Below, piece after piece: positions 9,679 through 18,653 of a DNA stretch of 64,000 nucleotides. Positions within the stretch are counted from its first letter, which is position 1. Each line of letters starts with the position of its first letter. The translations under genes were made by a program, and so were the position numbers. A model generated the notes under the pieces. The model had not been told where the DNA came from and did not search any database. It was given only the letters and a program-made list of their open reading frames with translations. Source of the DNA: Saccharothrix sp. HUAS TT1 (GTDB lineage Bacteria > Actinomycetota > Actinomycetes > Mycobacteriales > Pseudonocardiaceae). The DNA lies in assembly GCF_040744945.1 (NCBI RefSeq), contig NZ_CP160453.1:8184001-8248000 (forward strand). The letters run 5' to 3'.

Positions 9679-10081
9679 ACGGGTGGTGAAGTGGACGGGT
9701 CACGTCCGGATCGTGGAATTCGGGTCCGTGTTCGCTCTGGGCTGACCAAAGTGTTACCGGTCACAGGACGGCCCGTCCGACACCCACCTTCTGGAGCAGT
9801 GATCGTGCGTCGAACGCCGTATCCGCAGGTCGGGAAACCGTTGCGGCGACAGCGGAACGTGAGCGGCCGCCGTTCGATCGGCTGGAAATCCCAGGTTCCG
9901 ACAACCCCGGCGCCGGGTAAATCAGGAGTGACGCGGGTCGCCACGGCCCAGGGAACACTGACTTACGCCCGTGCGTCTGCAAGAGTGGAAGCAGCGAACA
10001 CGGCGCACCCGCCAGATGCGAGGTGGTCGCAGCTAGGTGTGAGGGCACCGATCCCCGGTGCCGGGACGGAGGGAGATTTCC
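9679..10081. other. Intergenic region before the DUF7455 gene
   Basis: About 400 bases without a convincing gene; short frames here have no family features. Probably the long leader and promoter of the small zinc-ribbon gene. I see no hairpin with a T tract and no recognisable RNA. Confidence 0.4.
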
Positions 10082-10261
10082 ATGACTACGACGCTCACCC
10101 GCCCCGCGTTGACCGCTGCCGACCGCTGCGACCGCTGCGGGGCTGCTGCCCAGGTTCGCGCCGTGCTCCCCTCCGGGGGCGAGTTGCTGTTCTGCGGGCA
10201 CCACGCCCGTGAGCACAGCACCAAGCTGCGCGAACTCGCTGCCGAGCTGCAGCAGGGCTGA
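10082..10261 (+). CDS. Small zinc-ribbon protein (DUF7455-like)
   Basis: A 59-residue protein. ATG at 10082 follows GGGAGATTTCC. A CDRCG motif at about residues 16-20 and FCGHHAREH near residue 40 give a Cys/His zinc-binding set, the layout of the small actinobacterial DUF7455 family often encoded near principal sigma factor genes. The C-terminus is a charged helix. Function unknown; presumably it binds zinc. Confidence 0.8.
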   Translation: MTTTLTRPALTAADRCDRCGAAAQVRAVLPSGGELLFCGHHAREHSTKLRELAAELQQG

Positions 10262-10266
10262 ACACC

Positions 10267-10335
10267 ACGAGTCCCGGCGGGGACTCGTAGCACCCTAGCC
10301 GTCCGGGGCGGGGATCCGACGAGGATCCCCGCCCC
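10267..10335. terminator. Tandem hairpin terminators between convergent genes
   Basis: The first hairpin has ACGAGTCCC (10267-10275) pairing with GGGACTCGT (10280-10288) over a GGCG loop. The second is a perfect 13-bp stem, 10305-10317 with 10323-10335, over GACGA. They separate the small zinc-ribbon gene from the convergent sugar operon and probably stop transcription from both sides. Confidence 0.75.
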
Positions 10336-10406
10336 CCTCATCTTCCGGGGCAGTCGCACCGCTTCGACGGCGGCGCGGGGCTCGTCGGCGCGGGCTCGGC
10401 GCGGGG

Positions 10407-11579
10407 TCAGACCTCGCCCAGGACCGGCTCGAAGGCCAGTTCGGCGGCGCCCACGAGCTTGGCGTCCCGGCCGAGGGGCGACTTGACGATCCTGGTCCCG
10501 CCGACGGCCCGCGACACCAGCGACCGCCGCTGCACGGCGGCGCGCAGCTGGTCCACCAGCGTTTCCGGCAGCGCCGTGAACAGGTCCCCCAGCACCACCA
10601 GCTCCGGGCCGAGCATGTTCACCACGGTGATCAGCCCCATGGCCAGCCACTCGGTGAACTCGCCGAGCCGGTGCGCGACGCTGTCCGGCGACCCGGCCAG
10701 CGACCGCAGCTCCGCCACCACGGTGCCGCGCGGCGCGTCCTCGGGCAGGGCCAGGGCGCGGCACAGCGCCGCCTCCCCCACCTCGGTCTCCCAGCAGCCC
10801 TGGCAGCCGCAGTAGCAGCGCCGGCCGCCGGGGCGCACCACCATGTGCCCCAGCTCGCCGACGTAGCCGCCGGTGCCGCGCAGCGGCTGCCCGCTGGAGA
10901 TCACGCCGCCGCCGATGCCGACGTCGGCGGAGATGTAGACCATGTCGGACGAGTCGCGGGCCGCGCCGCGCACGTGCTCGGCCAGCGCGCCCAGCTCGGC
11001 GTCGTTGCCGACCTGGACGGGGACCTTGAGCACCGACGACAGCCGCTCGCCCAGCGCCACGTCGGTCCAGTGCAGGTTGGGCGCCTCGTGCACGAGGCCG
11101 TCGGCGCGGCGGACCACGCCGGGCACGGACACGCCGACACCGACCGCCCGCACGTCGAGCTCGTCGGCCAGCAGCTTGGCCGAGTCGGCGACGTGCGTGA
11201 TCACCTCGCCGGGGTCGCGGGACCGGTGGTGCAGGTTCCACGAGTCCCGGCCGAGGATGTCGCCGCCGAGGCCGACCATGGCCATCGCCACCTGCTCGAC
11301 GCGGATGTCGATGGCCATCACCACGGCCGCGTTCGGCTGCGGCAGCACCAGCAGGGACGGCCGGCCCGCGCCGGAGCGCTGCGCGGGCACCCGTTCGGCC
11401 ACCACGCCGGACTCGGCCAAGCCGTCCACCAGGGCCTTGATCGTGCTGCGGTTGAGGCCCAGCTCAGCCGCCAGCGACGCCCTGGTGGACGGTCCGTCCA
11501 CGTGCAACCGGCGCAGCAGCGCCGTCCGGTTGTGCCGGCGTACCTCGTCGGGTCGGGCTCCCGCGGTCGGTGTGCTCAC
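10407..11579 (-). CDS. ROK family transcriptional repressor (XylR/Rok7B7-like)
   Basis: A 390-residue regulator. The N-terminal winged helix is at about residues 15-70 (RASLAAELGLNRSTIKALVDGL). The sugar-kinase-like ROK domain has ADVGIGGGVI, GYVGELGHMVV and the zinc motif CYCGCQGCWE. Such proteins bind a sugar and release DNA. It is the last gene of the xylF-xylG-xylH operon, its GTG (11579) beginning one base before the permease stop codon, and so likely controls that operon through the palindromes at 15109-15171. In Streptomyces the ROK gene rok7B7 lies beside xylFGH (recalled), which supports the assignment. Confidence 0.88.
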   Translation of the reverse strand: MSTPTAGARPDEVRRHNRTALLRRLHVDGPSTRASLAAELGLNRSTIKALVDGLAESGVVAERVPAQRSGAGRPSLLVLPQPNAAVVMAIDIRVEQVAMAMVGLGGDILGRDSWNLHHRSRDPGEVITHVADSAKLLADELDVRAVGVGVSVPGVVRRADGLVHEAPNLHWTDVALGERLSSVLKVPVQVGNDAELGALAEHVRGAARDSSDMVYISADVGIGGGVISSGQPLRGTGGYVGELGHMVVRPGGRRCYCGCQGCWETEVGEAALCRALALPEDAPRGTVVAELRSLAGSPDSVAHRLGEFTEWLAMGLITVVNMLGPELVVLGDLFTALPETLVDQLRAAVQRRSLVSRAVGGTRIVKSPLGRDAKLVGAAELAFEPVLGEV

Positions 11580-11580
11580 G

Positions 11581-13008
11581 TCAGCGGGCGGCGGACGCCG
11601 CCCGGCGGCGGGACAGCGCGTCGACGCTCGCGGCCAGCAGCAGCACCAGGCCGGTCACGATGAACACGACCGCGGCGGGCTGGTTGAGCAGGCCCATGCC
11701 GTTCTGGATGGTCGCCAGCACCGCGCCACCGATGACCGCGTCGCGCAGCTTGCCCTTGCCGCCGAACAGCGACGTGCCACCGATGACGGCCGCGCCGACC
11801 GCCATGAGCAGCGTGTTGCCGCCACCGGCGTTCGGGTCGACCGAACCGACCTTCGACGAGTAGACGATCGCGCCGACGGCCGCCAGGGAGGAGGCGATCA
11901 CGAACACGCTCATCCGGATCTGCGCCACGTTGATGCCGGCGCGGCGGGCCGCTTCCTGGTTGCCGCCGACCGCGTAGACGTGCCTGCCGTAGCTGGTGCG
12001 CTCCAGCACGAACGTGCCGACGACCAGCAGCACCAGCACGATCGGCACCACGTACGGGACGCCGGTGATGACGACGAGGCTGCTCTGGGAGCGGTTGAGC
12101 GTCAACGCGTAGGTGGCCGCCGCGGCCAGCACCACGACCGCGCCGACCTTGATCAGCACCATCGGGGTCGGCGACGCGACCAGGCCGCGGCGCAGCCTGC
12201 TGAAGTGCCGGCCGAGCACGACGGCGGCGTACCCGCCGGCGGCCAGGGCGAAGAGGATCCACGAGCCCGCGGTGTCCAGGTTGCCGTTGGCGACGTTGAA
12301 CAGGACGTCGTCGCGCAGGCCGAGCGTGCCGCCCTCGCCGATGAACTGGAGGATCACGCCGCCCCAGGCCAGGAACAGCGCGAGGGTCACGACGAACGAC
12401 GGGATGCCGACGCGGGCGACGAGGAAGCCGGTGATGCAGCCGATCGCGGTGCCGACGCAGACGGCCAGCAGCATCTCGACCCACGGGTTGGCGGGCACGC
12501 CGATCAGCGCGATGGCTAGCGCGATCAGCGACATGGCGGCGCCGGCCCAGATGCGCATGAGCACGGCGAGCACGGCGGCCAGCGCCAGCAGGCCGCAGAA
12601 GAGGTAGAAGACGGTGTCGCCCATGCCGCCGAGCAGGTTGCCGCCCTTGATCAGGTGCAGCGCCATCACCGAGGCGGTGACGCCGGACGCGGTGCCGGCG
12701 GACAGGTCGATCTCACCCAGGAGCAGGACGAACACCAGGCCCATGGCGATGATGACGACGCTCGCGCCCTGCGCGAGCAGGTTGGCGATGTTGCCCAGCG
12801 TCAGGAAGCTGTCGGCGAGCGAGCTGAACACGATCAGCAGCACGACCAGGCCGAGCAGCGCGGGCAGGGAACCGAGTTCGCCGCCGCGCAACCGGGCGAC
12901 GTAGTCGCGGACCGCCTCGCCGGTGGACTGGGAGGTGGTGTCGATGCCGAAGTCGGAGATCGCGCCCTGGGGTGAGTCCGGGGTGGTCTCGCTGGTGGTG
13001 TTGGTCAT
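11581..13008 (-). CDS. xylH: Sugar (xylose-type) ABC transporter permease
   Basis: A 475-residue inner-membrane permease of the ribose/xylose family (BPD_transp_2). ATG at 13008 follows GAGGAACGC. A polar head of about 45 residues precedes roughly 10-12 membrane helices, for example LPALLGLVVLLIVFSSLAD. The family motif EIDLSAGTASGVTASVMA is clear, and GGNQEAARRAGINV marks the cytoplasmic EAA-like loop. The length fits XylH better than RbsC. It takes the sugar from XylF and uses XylG for energy. Confidence 0.9.
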   Translation of the reverse strand: MTNTTSETTPDSPQGAISDFGIDTTSQSTGEAVRDYVARLRGGELGSLPALLGLVVLLIVFSSLADSFLTLGNIANLLAQGASVVIIAMGLVFVLLLGEIDLSAGTASGVTASVMALHLIKGGNLLGGMGDTVFYLFCGLLALAAVLAVLMRIWAGAAMSLIALAIALIGVPANPWVEMLLAVCVGTAIGCITGFLVARVGIPSFVVTLALFLAWGGVILQFIGEGGTLGLRDDVLFNVANGNLDTAGSWILFALAAGGYAAVVLGRHFSRLRRGLVASPTPMVLIKVGAVVVLAAAATYALTLNRSQSSLVVITGVPYVVPIVLVLLVVGTFVLERTSYGRHVYAVGGNQEAARRAGINVAQIRMSVFVIASSLAAVGAIVYSSKVGSVDPNAGGGNTLLMAVGAAVIGGTSLFGGKGKLRDAVIGGAVLATIQNGMGLLNQPAAVVFIVTGLVLLLAASVDALSRRRAASAAR

Positions 13009-13043
13009 GCTGCGTTCCTCGTCGTGGGGAGCTTGGCGCGGCA

Positions 13044-13817
13044 TCAGATGGTCGCGGATTCGGGGCGGGCGATGCCCAGGTCGCCGGAGCGGCCCGCGGT
13101 GATCAGCTCGACCACCTGGCCGTGGGTGACGTCCTTGGTGTTGACCTCGGCGGCCATCCGACCCAGGTAGAGGCACGCGATGCGGTCCGCGACCTCGAAC
13201 ACGTCGTTCATGTTGTGGCTGATCAGCACCACGCCCAGGCCCTGCTCGGCCAACCGGCGCACCAGGTCGAGGACCTGGCGGGTCTGCGCGACGCCCAGCG
13301 CCGCGGTCGGCTCGTCCAGCAGCACGACCTTGCTGTTCCACAGCACGGCCTTGGCGATCGCCACGGTCTGCCGCTGGCCGCCGGACAGCGACGCGACCTG
13401 CGTGCGCACCGACTTGACCGTGCGGACCGACAGCGAGGTCAGCGTCTTGCGGGCGGCCTGCTCCATGTCCGCCTCGTCGAGCATGCCCAGCTTGCCGCGC
13501 TCGCGGCCCAGGAACATGTTCTGCACGATGTCGAGGTTGTCGCACAGCGCGAGGTCCTGGTAGACGACCTCGATGCCGAGGTGCGCGGCGTCGCGCGGCC
13601 CGTGGATGTTCACCTCCCGGCCGTCGAACACCACCTGGCCGGAGTCGGTCGGGTGGATGCCCGCGATGCACTTGACCAGCGTCGACTTGCCCGCGCCGTT
13701 GTCGCCGACGAGGGCGGTGACCTGGCCGGGGTGAACGGCGAAGTCGATGTCGTGCAGGACGTGCACGGGACCGAAACTCTTGTTGATGCCGCGCAGCTCG
13801 AGGATCGGCTCGCTCAC
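13044..13817 (-). CDS. xylG: Sugar (xylose-type) ABC transporter ATP-binding protein
   Basis: A 257-residue single-domain ATPase. GTG at 13817 has GGAGGA eight bases upstream. Walker A is GDNGAGKST, the signature LSGGQRQTV, Walker B VVLLDEPTAALG, and the switch His lies in ISHNMNDV. Enteric XylG has two such domains in one chain; this half-length form is usual for actinobacterial xylose systems and probably works as a homodimer. It is preceded by strong hairpins after xylF. Confidence 0.9.
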   Translation of the reverse strand: MSEPILELRGINKSFGPVHVLHDIDFAVHPGQVTALVGDNGAGKSTLVKCIAGIHPTDSGQVVFDGREVNIHGPRDAAHLGIEVVYQDLALCDNLDIVQNMFLGRERGKLGMLDEADMEQAARKTLTSLSVRTVKSVRTQVASLSGGQRQTVAIAKAVLWNSKVVLLDEPTAALGVAQTRQVLDLVRRLAEQGLGVVLISHNMNDVFEVADRIACLYLGRMAAEVNTKDVTHGQVVELITAGRSGDLGIARPESATI

Positions 13818-13866
13818 TGGAATTCCTCCGTCTAACCCGTCTGAGGGGTCTAACCCTGGCTCAGGT

Positions 13867-13926
13867 GCCCACCCGGCGGTGGGCGCGCCGAGGCGGGGTG
13901 CGTCTCCCACACCCCGCCCCGGCGCG
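13867..13926 (-). terminator. Intercistronic hairpins between xylF and xylG
   Basis: Just after the xylF stop, 13884-13890/13920-13926 and 13892-13900/13910-13918 form a 16-bp stem with one mismatch. Then GCCCACC (13867-13873) pairs with GGTGGGC (13878-13884). There is no T tract. They are placed to stabilise the 3' end of xylF mRNA and weaken read-through, giving more binding protein than transporter. Confidence 0.7.
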
Positions 13927-13935
13927 AGCCTGTGA

Positions 13936-15078
13936 CTACTTGATGCCGAGCTCGGTGCAGACCGCGGCCAGGTCGCCGCCGCAGATCTCCGTCGCCTTGA
14001 CGAAGCCCGCGTCCACGACCGTCTTGACCTTGTCCTTGGTGATCAGCTGCGCGGGCAGCAGGACCGACTTGACGTCGCGGTTGCCCTTGGTGTCCTTGGT
14101 GACACCGGTGGCCAGCGCGTCGGCGGCGGCCGTGTCGTTCTTGGCCAGCGCCGCGGCCAGCTTGGCGGTCGCGTCCGCCTGCTCGTTGATCGGCTTGAAC
14201 ACGGTCATGAACTGGTCGCCGCGCAGGATGGCCTGCAGGCCCTCCGGGGTGGCGTCCTGGCCGGTGACCGGGACCTTGCCGTTGAGGCCGTACTTCTTCA
14301 GCACGGTGATGACCGCGCCGGCGAGGCCGTCGTTGGCGGCGACGACGCCGTCCACCTTCTGGCCGTTGCCGGTGAGGATCTGCTCGAAGGTGGTGCCGCC
14401 CTTCTGGTTGTCCCAGTTGTCGATCGGCTGGGACTGGACCAGCTTGAAGTCGCCCGCCTCGTACTTCGGCTTCAGCACCTTCTGCTGGCCGTTGTAGAAC
14501 AGGGTGGCGTTGTTGTCGGTCGGGGCGCCCTCGATCTCGATGACCTCGGCGGGCTTCTTGTCCGGCGCCAGCGCGGCCAGGCCCTGGACCAGGCCCTGGC
14601 CCTGGAGCTCGCCGACCTTCTCGTTGTCGAACGAGACGTAGTACTTCGAGCTGCCGCCCAGGTTCAGCCGGTCGTAGTCGATGACCGGGATGCCCTGCGC
14701 CTCGGCCTTCTTGGCCACGGTCGCGCCGATCTCGCTGTTCGGCGTGGCGATGATCAGCACCTTGACGCCGGCGTTGATCATGCCGTCGGCGAGCGTGGAG
14801 AACTTCTGCACGTCGCCCTGGGCGTTCTGGATGTCCGCCTGGAGGCCCTCGGCCTCCAGCGCCTTCTTCAGGAGCGGCTTGTCGAAGCCCTCCCAGCGCG
14901 CGGAGCTGGCGGTCTCGGGGAGGATGACGCCGACCTTCGCGCCGCCCGAGCCGCTGTTCGTGTTGGTGTCCGAGGCGCCGGTGTCGGTGCCACCGCCGGA
15001 CGTGTTGGCGCCACATGCCGTCATGGCAACGGCGAGGCCGGTGCCAAGGGCGATGAGAGCGAGGCTCTTGCTGCGCAT
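13936..15078 (-). CDS. xylF: Sugar (xylose-type) ABC substrate-binding lipoprotein
   Basis: A 380-residue lipoprotein. The signal peptide ends in the lipobox AVAMTACG (Cys at about residue 22), followed by a Gly/Thr/Ser-rich linker. The binding domain resembles XylF: KVGVILPETASSARWEGFDK, KVLIIATPNSEIGATVAKKA, VIDYDRLNLGGSSKYYVSFD and GVVAANDGLAGAVITVLKKY. It captures the sugar outside the membrane for XylH. As first gene of the operon it has two operator-like palindromes upstream. The exact sugar is inferred from similarity and from the ROK partner. Confidence 0.9.
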   Translation of the reverse strand: MRSKSLALIALGTGLAVAMTACGANTSGGGTDTGASDTNTNSGSGGAKVGVILPETASSARWEGFDKPLLKKALEAEGLQADIQNAQGDVQKFSTLADGMINAGVKVLIIATPNSEIGATVAKKAEAQGIPVIDYDRLNLGGSSKYYVSFDNEKVGELQGQGLVQGLAALAPDKKPAEVIEIEGAPTDNNATLFYNGQQKVLKPKYEAGDFKLVQSQPIDNWDNQKGGTTFEQILTGNGQKVDGVVAANDGLAGAVITVLKKYGLNGKVPVTGQDATPEGLQAILRGDQFMTVFKPINEQADATAKLAAALAKNDTAAADALATGVTKDTKGNRDVKSVLLPAQLITKDKVKTVVDAGFVKATEICGGDLAAVCTELGIK

Positions 15079-15108
15079 CCGCCATCCCTTTCACGCAGGA
15101 GCGTAAAT

Positions 15109-15123
15109 GTTGTGGCGCACAAC
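15109..15123. promoter_or_regulatory. Operator candidate 1 upstream of xylF
   Basis: GTTGTG-GCG-CACAAC is a perfect 6-bp inverted repeat with a 3-base spacer, about 30 bases before the xylF start codon. The position, over the likely promoter or transcript start, suits a repressor such as the ROK protein encoded at the operon end. The binding protein is inferred. Confidence 0.55.
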
Positions 15124-15153
15124 GTATGCCGTGACATGCGGTGACCGGAAGCA

Positions 15154-15171
15154 CACTTGACCGGTCAAGTG
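15154..15171. promoter_or_regulatory. Operator candidate 2 upstream of xylF
   Basis: CACTTGACCGGTCAAGTG is a perfect 18-bp palindrome. It lies about 45 bases upstream of candidate 1 in the gap between the helicase gene and xylF. It has no loop or T tract, so a protein site is more likely than a terminator. It differs in sequence from candidate 1, so a second regulator is possible. Confidence 0.55.
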
Positions 15172-15257
15172 AACACGATGCGCTAACGAGGAGGTAACCG
15201 AACGGACATCTGACTACGTCCAATGCAGTAGCCGGCTACTTCCGGTCACAACGAACG

Positions 15258-16970
15258 TCACCAGGAGCGCAGGGTGGCGATCCGCTCTTCGAGCTGTTCG
15301 ATGCTGGCCATCGCCGTCGGCGGGCCGCCGCAGTACTCGCGCAGCTGGTTGTGGATCTTGCCGTGCGGCTTCTTGGTGCGGTGGTGGTGCATGGCCACCA
15401 GGGTGTTGAGCTCCTTGCGCAACTGGGCCAGCCGCTCCTGCACGCCGGCGGCGCGCACGGGCGCGGGCGGCGGCGGCGCGGCGACCTGGCGCTTGCTGGC
15501 CTCGACCAGCTGCTTCTCCTGCCGCTGCCGCAGCAGCGCGCGCACCTGGTCCGGCTCCAGCAGGCCGGGCAGCCCCAGGTACTCCTGCTCCTCGTCGCTG
15601 CCCGCGAACGCGGCCGTGCCGAACGACGAGCCGTCGTAGATCACCTGGTCGAGCTCGGCCGACGCGCCGAGGGCGGTGAACGCCCGCTCCTCCTCGCCCG
15701 GCTCGTCCTTGACCTGGTTGGCCTGGGACAGCAGCTCGTCGTCCCAGCCGTCCTTCTCCCGGTGCGGCTTGCCGAGCACGTGGTCGCGCTGCTGCTCCAG
15801 CTCGCTGGCCAGCCCGAGCAGGACCGGCACGCTGGGCAGGAACACGCTGGCCGTCTCGCCCTTGGCCCGGGCCCGCACGAACCGGCCGACGGCCTGGGCG
15901 AAGAACAGGGGCGTCGAGGCGCTGGTGGCGTACACGCCGACGGCCAGCCGGGGCACGTCGACGCCCTCGGACACCATCCGGACCGCGATCATCCACCGCT
16001 CCGTCGTCGCGGCGAACTCGGCGATCCGGCCGGACGCCTTCGGGTCGTCGGAGAGCACCAGGGTCGCGTCGTGGCCCGTGTGCCGCTTCAGGATCTCCGC
16101 GTACGCCTTGGCCACGGTCTGGTCGGTCGCGATCACCAGGCCGCCCGCGTCCGGGATGCCGCCCTGGCGCAGCTGGGTCAGGCGCATGTCGGCGGCCTTG
16201 AGCACCGACGGCATCCACTCCCCCGTCGGGTCGAGCGCCACGCGCCACGCCCGCGCCGTCTGCTCCTGGGTCAGCGGCTCGCCGAGCCGGGCGGAGAACT
16301 CCTCGCCGGCGCTCGTGCGCCACTGCGCCTCGCCCGAGTAGGCCAGGAAGATCACCGGGCGGACCACGCCGTCGCGCAGCGCGTCGGAGTAGCCGTAGGA
16401 GTGGTCGGAGCGGCTGCGCTGCACGCCGTCCGGGCCCGGCTCGTAGCTGACGAACGGGATCGGCGAGTCGTCCGAGCGGAACGGCGTCCCGGTCAGGCAC
16501 AGCCGGCGCACGGCGGGCGTGAACGCCTCGCGGATCGCGTCGCCCCACGACTTGGCGTCGCCGCCGTGGTGGATCTCGTCGAGCAGGACCAGCGTCTTGC
16601 GGTTCTCCGTGCGGACCCGGTGCAGCATCGGGTGCGCGGCCACCTGGGCGTAGGTCAGGGCGACGCCGTGGTAGTCGCGGGAGGTGACCGCCATGGTGTT
16701 GCGGAAGTTCGAGTCGATCGCGATGCCCGCCTCGGCCGCCGCCTTCGCCCACTGGTGCTTCAGGTGCTCGGTCGGCGTGACGATGGTGACGGCCTCGATC
16801 GTGCGGTCGGCCAGCAGCTCGGCCGCGACCCGCAGGCCGAACGTCGTCTTGCCCGCGCCGGGCGTGGCGACGGCCAGGAAGTCCTTGGGCTTCGCGGCCA
16901 GGTACTTGGTCAGCGCGCGGCGCTGCCAGGCGCGGAGGGGACGGGTCGCGACAGCCTGCGGTTGCGACAA
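15258..16970 (-). CDS. Superfamily 2 DEAH-type helicase
   Basis: A 570-residue ATP-dependent DNA/RNA helicase of the actinobacterial DEAD/DEAH (RapA/UvrB-like) group. The TTG at 16970 (LSQPQAVATRPLRAWQ) is preceded by AGGAGGG at seven bases and matches the usual N-terminus. Motif I is ATPGAGKTT, motif II LLDEIHHGG, motif III LTGTPFRSDD, motif V SEGVDVPRLAVGVY, and motif VI QAVGRFVRAR. The C-terminal quarter is charged and helical and ends in HHHRTKKPHGKIHNQLREYC-type sequence. The cellular task is not known. Confidence 0.9.
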   Translation of the reverse strand: MSQPQAVATRPLRAWQRRALTKYLAAKPKDFLAVATPGAGKTTFGLRVAAELLADRTIEAVTIVTPTEHLKHQWAKAAAEAGIAIDSNFRNTMAVTSRDYHGVALTYAQVAAHPMLHRVRTENRKTLVLLDEIHHGGDAKSWGDAIREAFTPAVRRLCLTGTPFRSDDSPIPFVSYEPGPDGVQRSRSDHSYGYSDALRDGVVRPVIFLAYSGEAQWRTSAGEEFSARLGEPLTQEQTARAWRVALDPTGEWMPSVLKAADMRLTQLRQGGIPDAGGLVIATDQTVAKAYAEILKRHTGHDATLVLSDDPKASGRIAEFAATTERWMIAVRMVSEGVDVPRLAVGVYATSASTPLFFAQAVGRFVRARAKGETASVFLPSVPVLLGLASELEQQRDHVLGKPHREKDGWDDELLSQANQVKDEPGEEERAFTALGASAELDQVIYDGSSFGTAAFAGSDEEQEYLGLPGLLEPDQVRALLRQRQEKQLVEASKRQVAAPPPPAPVRAAGVQERLAQLRKELNTLVAMHHHRTKKPHGKIHNQLREYCGGPPTAMASIEQLEERIATLRSW

Positions 16971-17158
16971 CCTCGAACCCTCCTGCGCTGGTCGGCGGCG
17001 GCGCCACGGCCGCGCGGCGGTGGTGCTGCGGCGGTGGACACGCAAATGCCCTCGGTGCGGTTGACCGTCGAGGGCATCGACAGCCTACCCGCTGCGCTCG
17101 CGGCCCACGGGCTCCGATGCCGCGAAATCACCCGCGATGCACCATGCTTGATGTTGCG

Positions 17159-18307
17159 ATGGGTTCGCCGACGGACGACACAGCACGCAGGCCGGGTCGC
17201 AAGCGACCGCTGCGGCTGTTGGCGCGCACGCTGTCGAAGGCGTGGGACGGCAGCATCTTCTCCGAGGCGGCCGAGGCGGCGTTCTGGCAGGTCCTGTCGT
17301 TCCCGCCGCTGCTGCTGGGGCTGCTGGGCAGCCTCGGCTACCTGGGCGACTGGTTCGGGCCGGAGGTCGTCAGCGCGGTCAAGGACCGGATCATCTCGAC
17401 CTGCCGGACCATCTTCAGCCAGGACGTGGTCAACGGCGTGATCGTGCCCACCGTCGACCAGATCCTGACCACCGGCAAGGGCGAGATCGTCTCGGTCGGC
17501 TTCCTGATCTCGCTGTGGGCCGGCTCGTCGGCGATGTCGTCGTTCGTGGACGCGATCACCGCCGCGCACGACCAGTACGGGGTGCGCAACGAGGTGTGGC
17601 AGCGGATCTTCGCGCTGCTGCTGTACATGGCCAGCCTGGTGCTGCTGATCATCGGCCTGCCGGTCCTGGCGCTGGGCCCCGACCTGCTGCCGCGGCTGTT
17701 CCCGGTGTCGTGGCGGGAGACGATCGAGTCCTGGCTGAGCGGGTTCTACTACCCGGGCATCGCGGTGCTGCTGGTGGTGGCGCTGGCGACGCTGTACAAG
17801 CTGTCGCTGCCGAACAAGCTGCCGTGGCACCGGCTGGTGCCGGGGGCCGTGCTGGCGATGGCGGTGTTCCTGCTGTCGTCCATCGGGCTGCGGCTCTACA
17901 TCCAGTGGATCACCACCACCGGGTACACCTACGGCGCGCTGGCGACGCCGATCGCGTTCCTGCTGTTCGCCTACCTGATCGGGCTGGCGATCACGCTCGG
18001 CGCGTACTTCAACAGCGCGATGCAGGAGATGTGGCCGGCGCGGATGACCCGGCGGCAGCGGCGGCGGTGGCAGCGGCTGGAGATCGAGCGGGCGGCCGAG
18101 CGGATCAGGTCCGACGAGGACCGCCGCGCCCCGGCGAACGGGGGCCGGGCCGCGCCGCCGCCCACCGGCGACCGGCCCGCGACCGGCGAGCACTCCGCGC
18201 CGTCGCCGGCGGACACCAACCACACCGTGCCGCTGCCGGTCGAGCGGAAGGGCCCGCTGCCGGAGGAGCCCCCGCACGCGCGGCACGGCCGGGGACTGCC
18301 CGGCTGA
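17159..18307 (+). CDS. YihY/BrkB family membrane protein
   Basis: About 382 residues. The ATG at 17159 (MGSPTDDTARR) is the likely start, but ATG 17147 and ATG 17117 are in frame and I see no ribosome site. The family signature WDGSIFSEAAEAAFWQVLSF is followed by six membrane helices, including VSVGFLISLWAGSSAMSS and AFLLFAYLIGLAITLGAYFN. The tail of about 90 residues is polar and Pro-rich. Once called RNase BN, this family is now treated as membrane proteins of unknown role. It corresponds to mycobacterial Rv2707 in a conserved neighbourhood before DUF3039. Confidence 0.9.
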   Translation: MGSPTDDTARRPGRKRPLRLLARTLSKAWDGSIFSEAAEAAFWQVLSFPPLLLGLLGSLGYLGDWFGPEVVSAVKDRIISTCRTIFSQDVVNGVIVPTVDQILTTGKGEIVSVGFLISLWAGSSAMSSFVDAITAAHDQYGVRNEVWQRIFALLLYMASLVLLIIGLPVLALGPDLLPRLFPVSWRETIESWLSGFYYPGIAVLLVVALATLYKLSLPNKLPWHRLVPGAVLAMAVFLLSSIGLRLYIQWITTTGYTYGALATPIAFLLFAYLIGLAITLGAYFNSAMQEMWPARMTRRQRRRWQRLEIERAAERIRSDEDRRAPANGGRAAPPPTGDRPATGEHSAPSPADTNHTVPLPVERKGPLPEEPPHARHGRGLPG

Positions 18308-18373
18308 CCGGGGCGGGGCAGCGGTGAACCCCGGCGCGGGGTGCGCGCCGGGGTGCTCGGGTCGGGCCCGGAC

Positions 18374-18622
18374 CTACTCGCCGCCGCCCTTGGGCAGGCC
18401 GTCGTAGATCTTCTTGCAGTCCGGGCAGACGGGGGACCCCGGCTTGGGCGACTTCGTCACCGGGAAGACCTCGCCGCACAGCGCCACCACGTGCGTGCCC
18501 ATCACCGCGCTCTCCGCGATCTTGGACTTGCGCACGTAGTGGAACATCTTCGGGGTGTCGTCCCCGGTGTGGTCCGTGCCTTCCGGCCGGGTCTCCACCT
18601 CGGGCAGAGTCTGCGTGCTCAC
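18374..18622 (-). CDS. DUF3039 zinc-ribbon protein
   Basis: An 82-residue protein from GTG 18622 (VSTQTLPEVETRPEG). It contains the DUF3039 core: FHYVRKSKIAESAVMGTHVV, then ALCGEVFPV and CPDCKKIYDGLP, giving Cys pairs for one metal. It is the counterpart of Rv2708c, encoded next to YihY and DUF3099 in actinobacteria. Function unknown. It is divergent from psuG with only 31 bases between starts. Confidence 0.9.
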   Translation of the reverse strand: MSTQTLPEVETRPEGTDHTGDDTPKMFHYVRKSKIAESAVMGTHVVALCGEVFPVTKSPKPGSPVCPDCKKIYDGLPKGGGE

Positions 18623-18653
18623 GCGCCCAGCGTACCTGGGATGATGGCACCTC

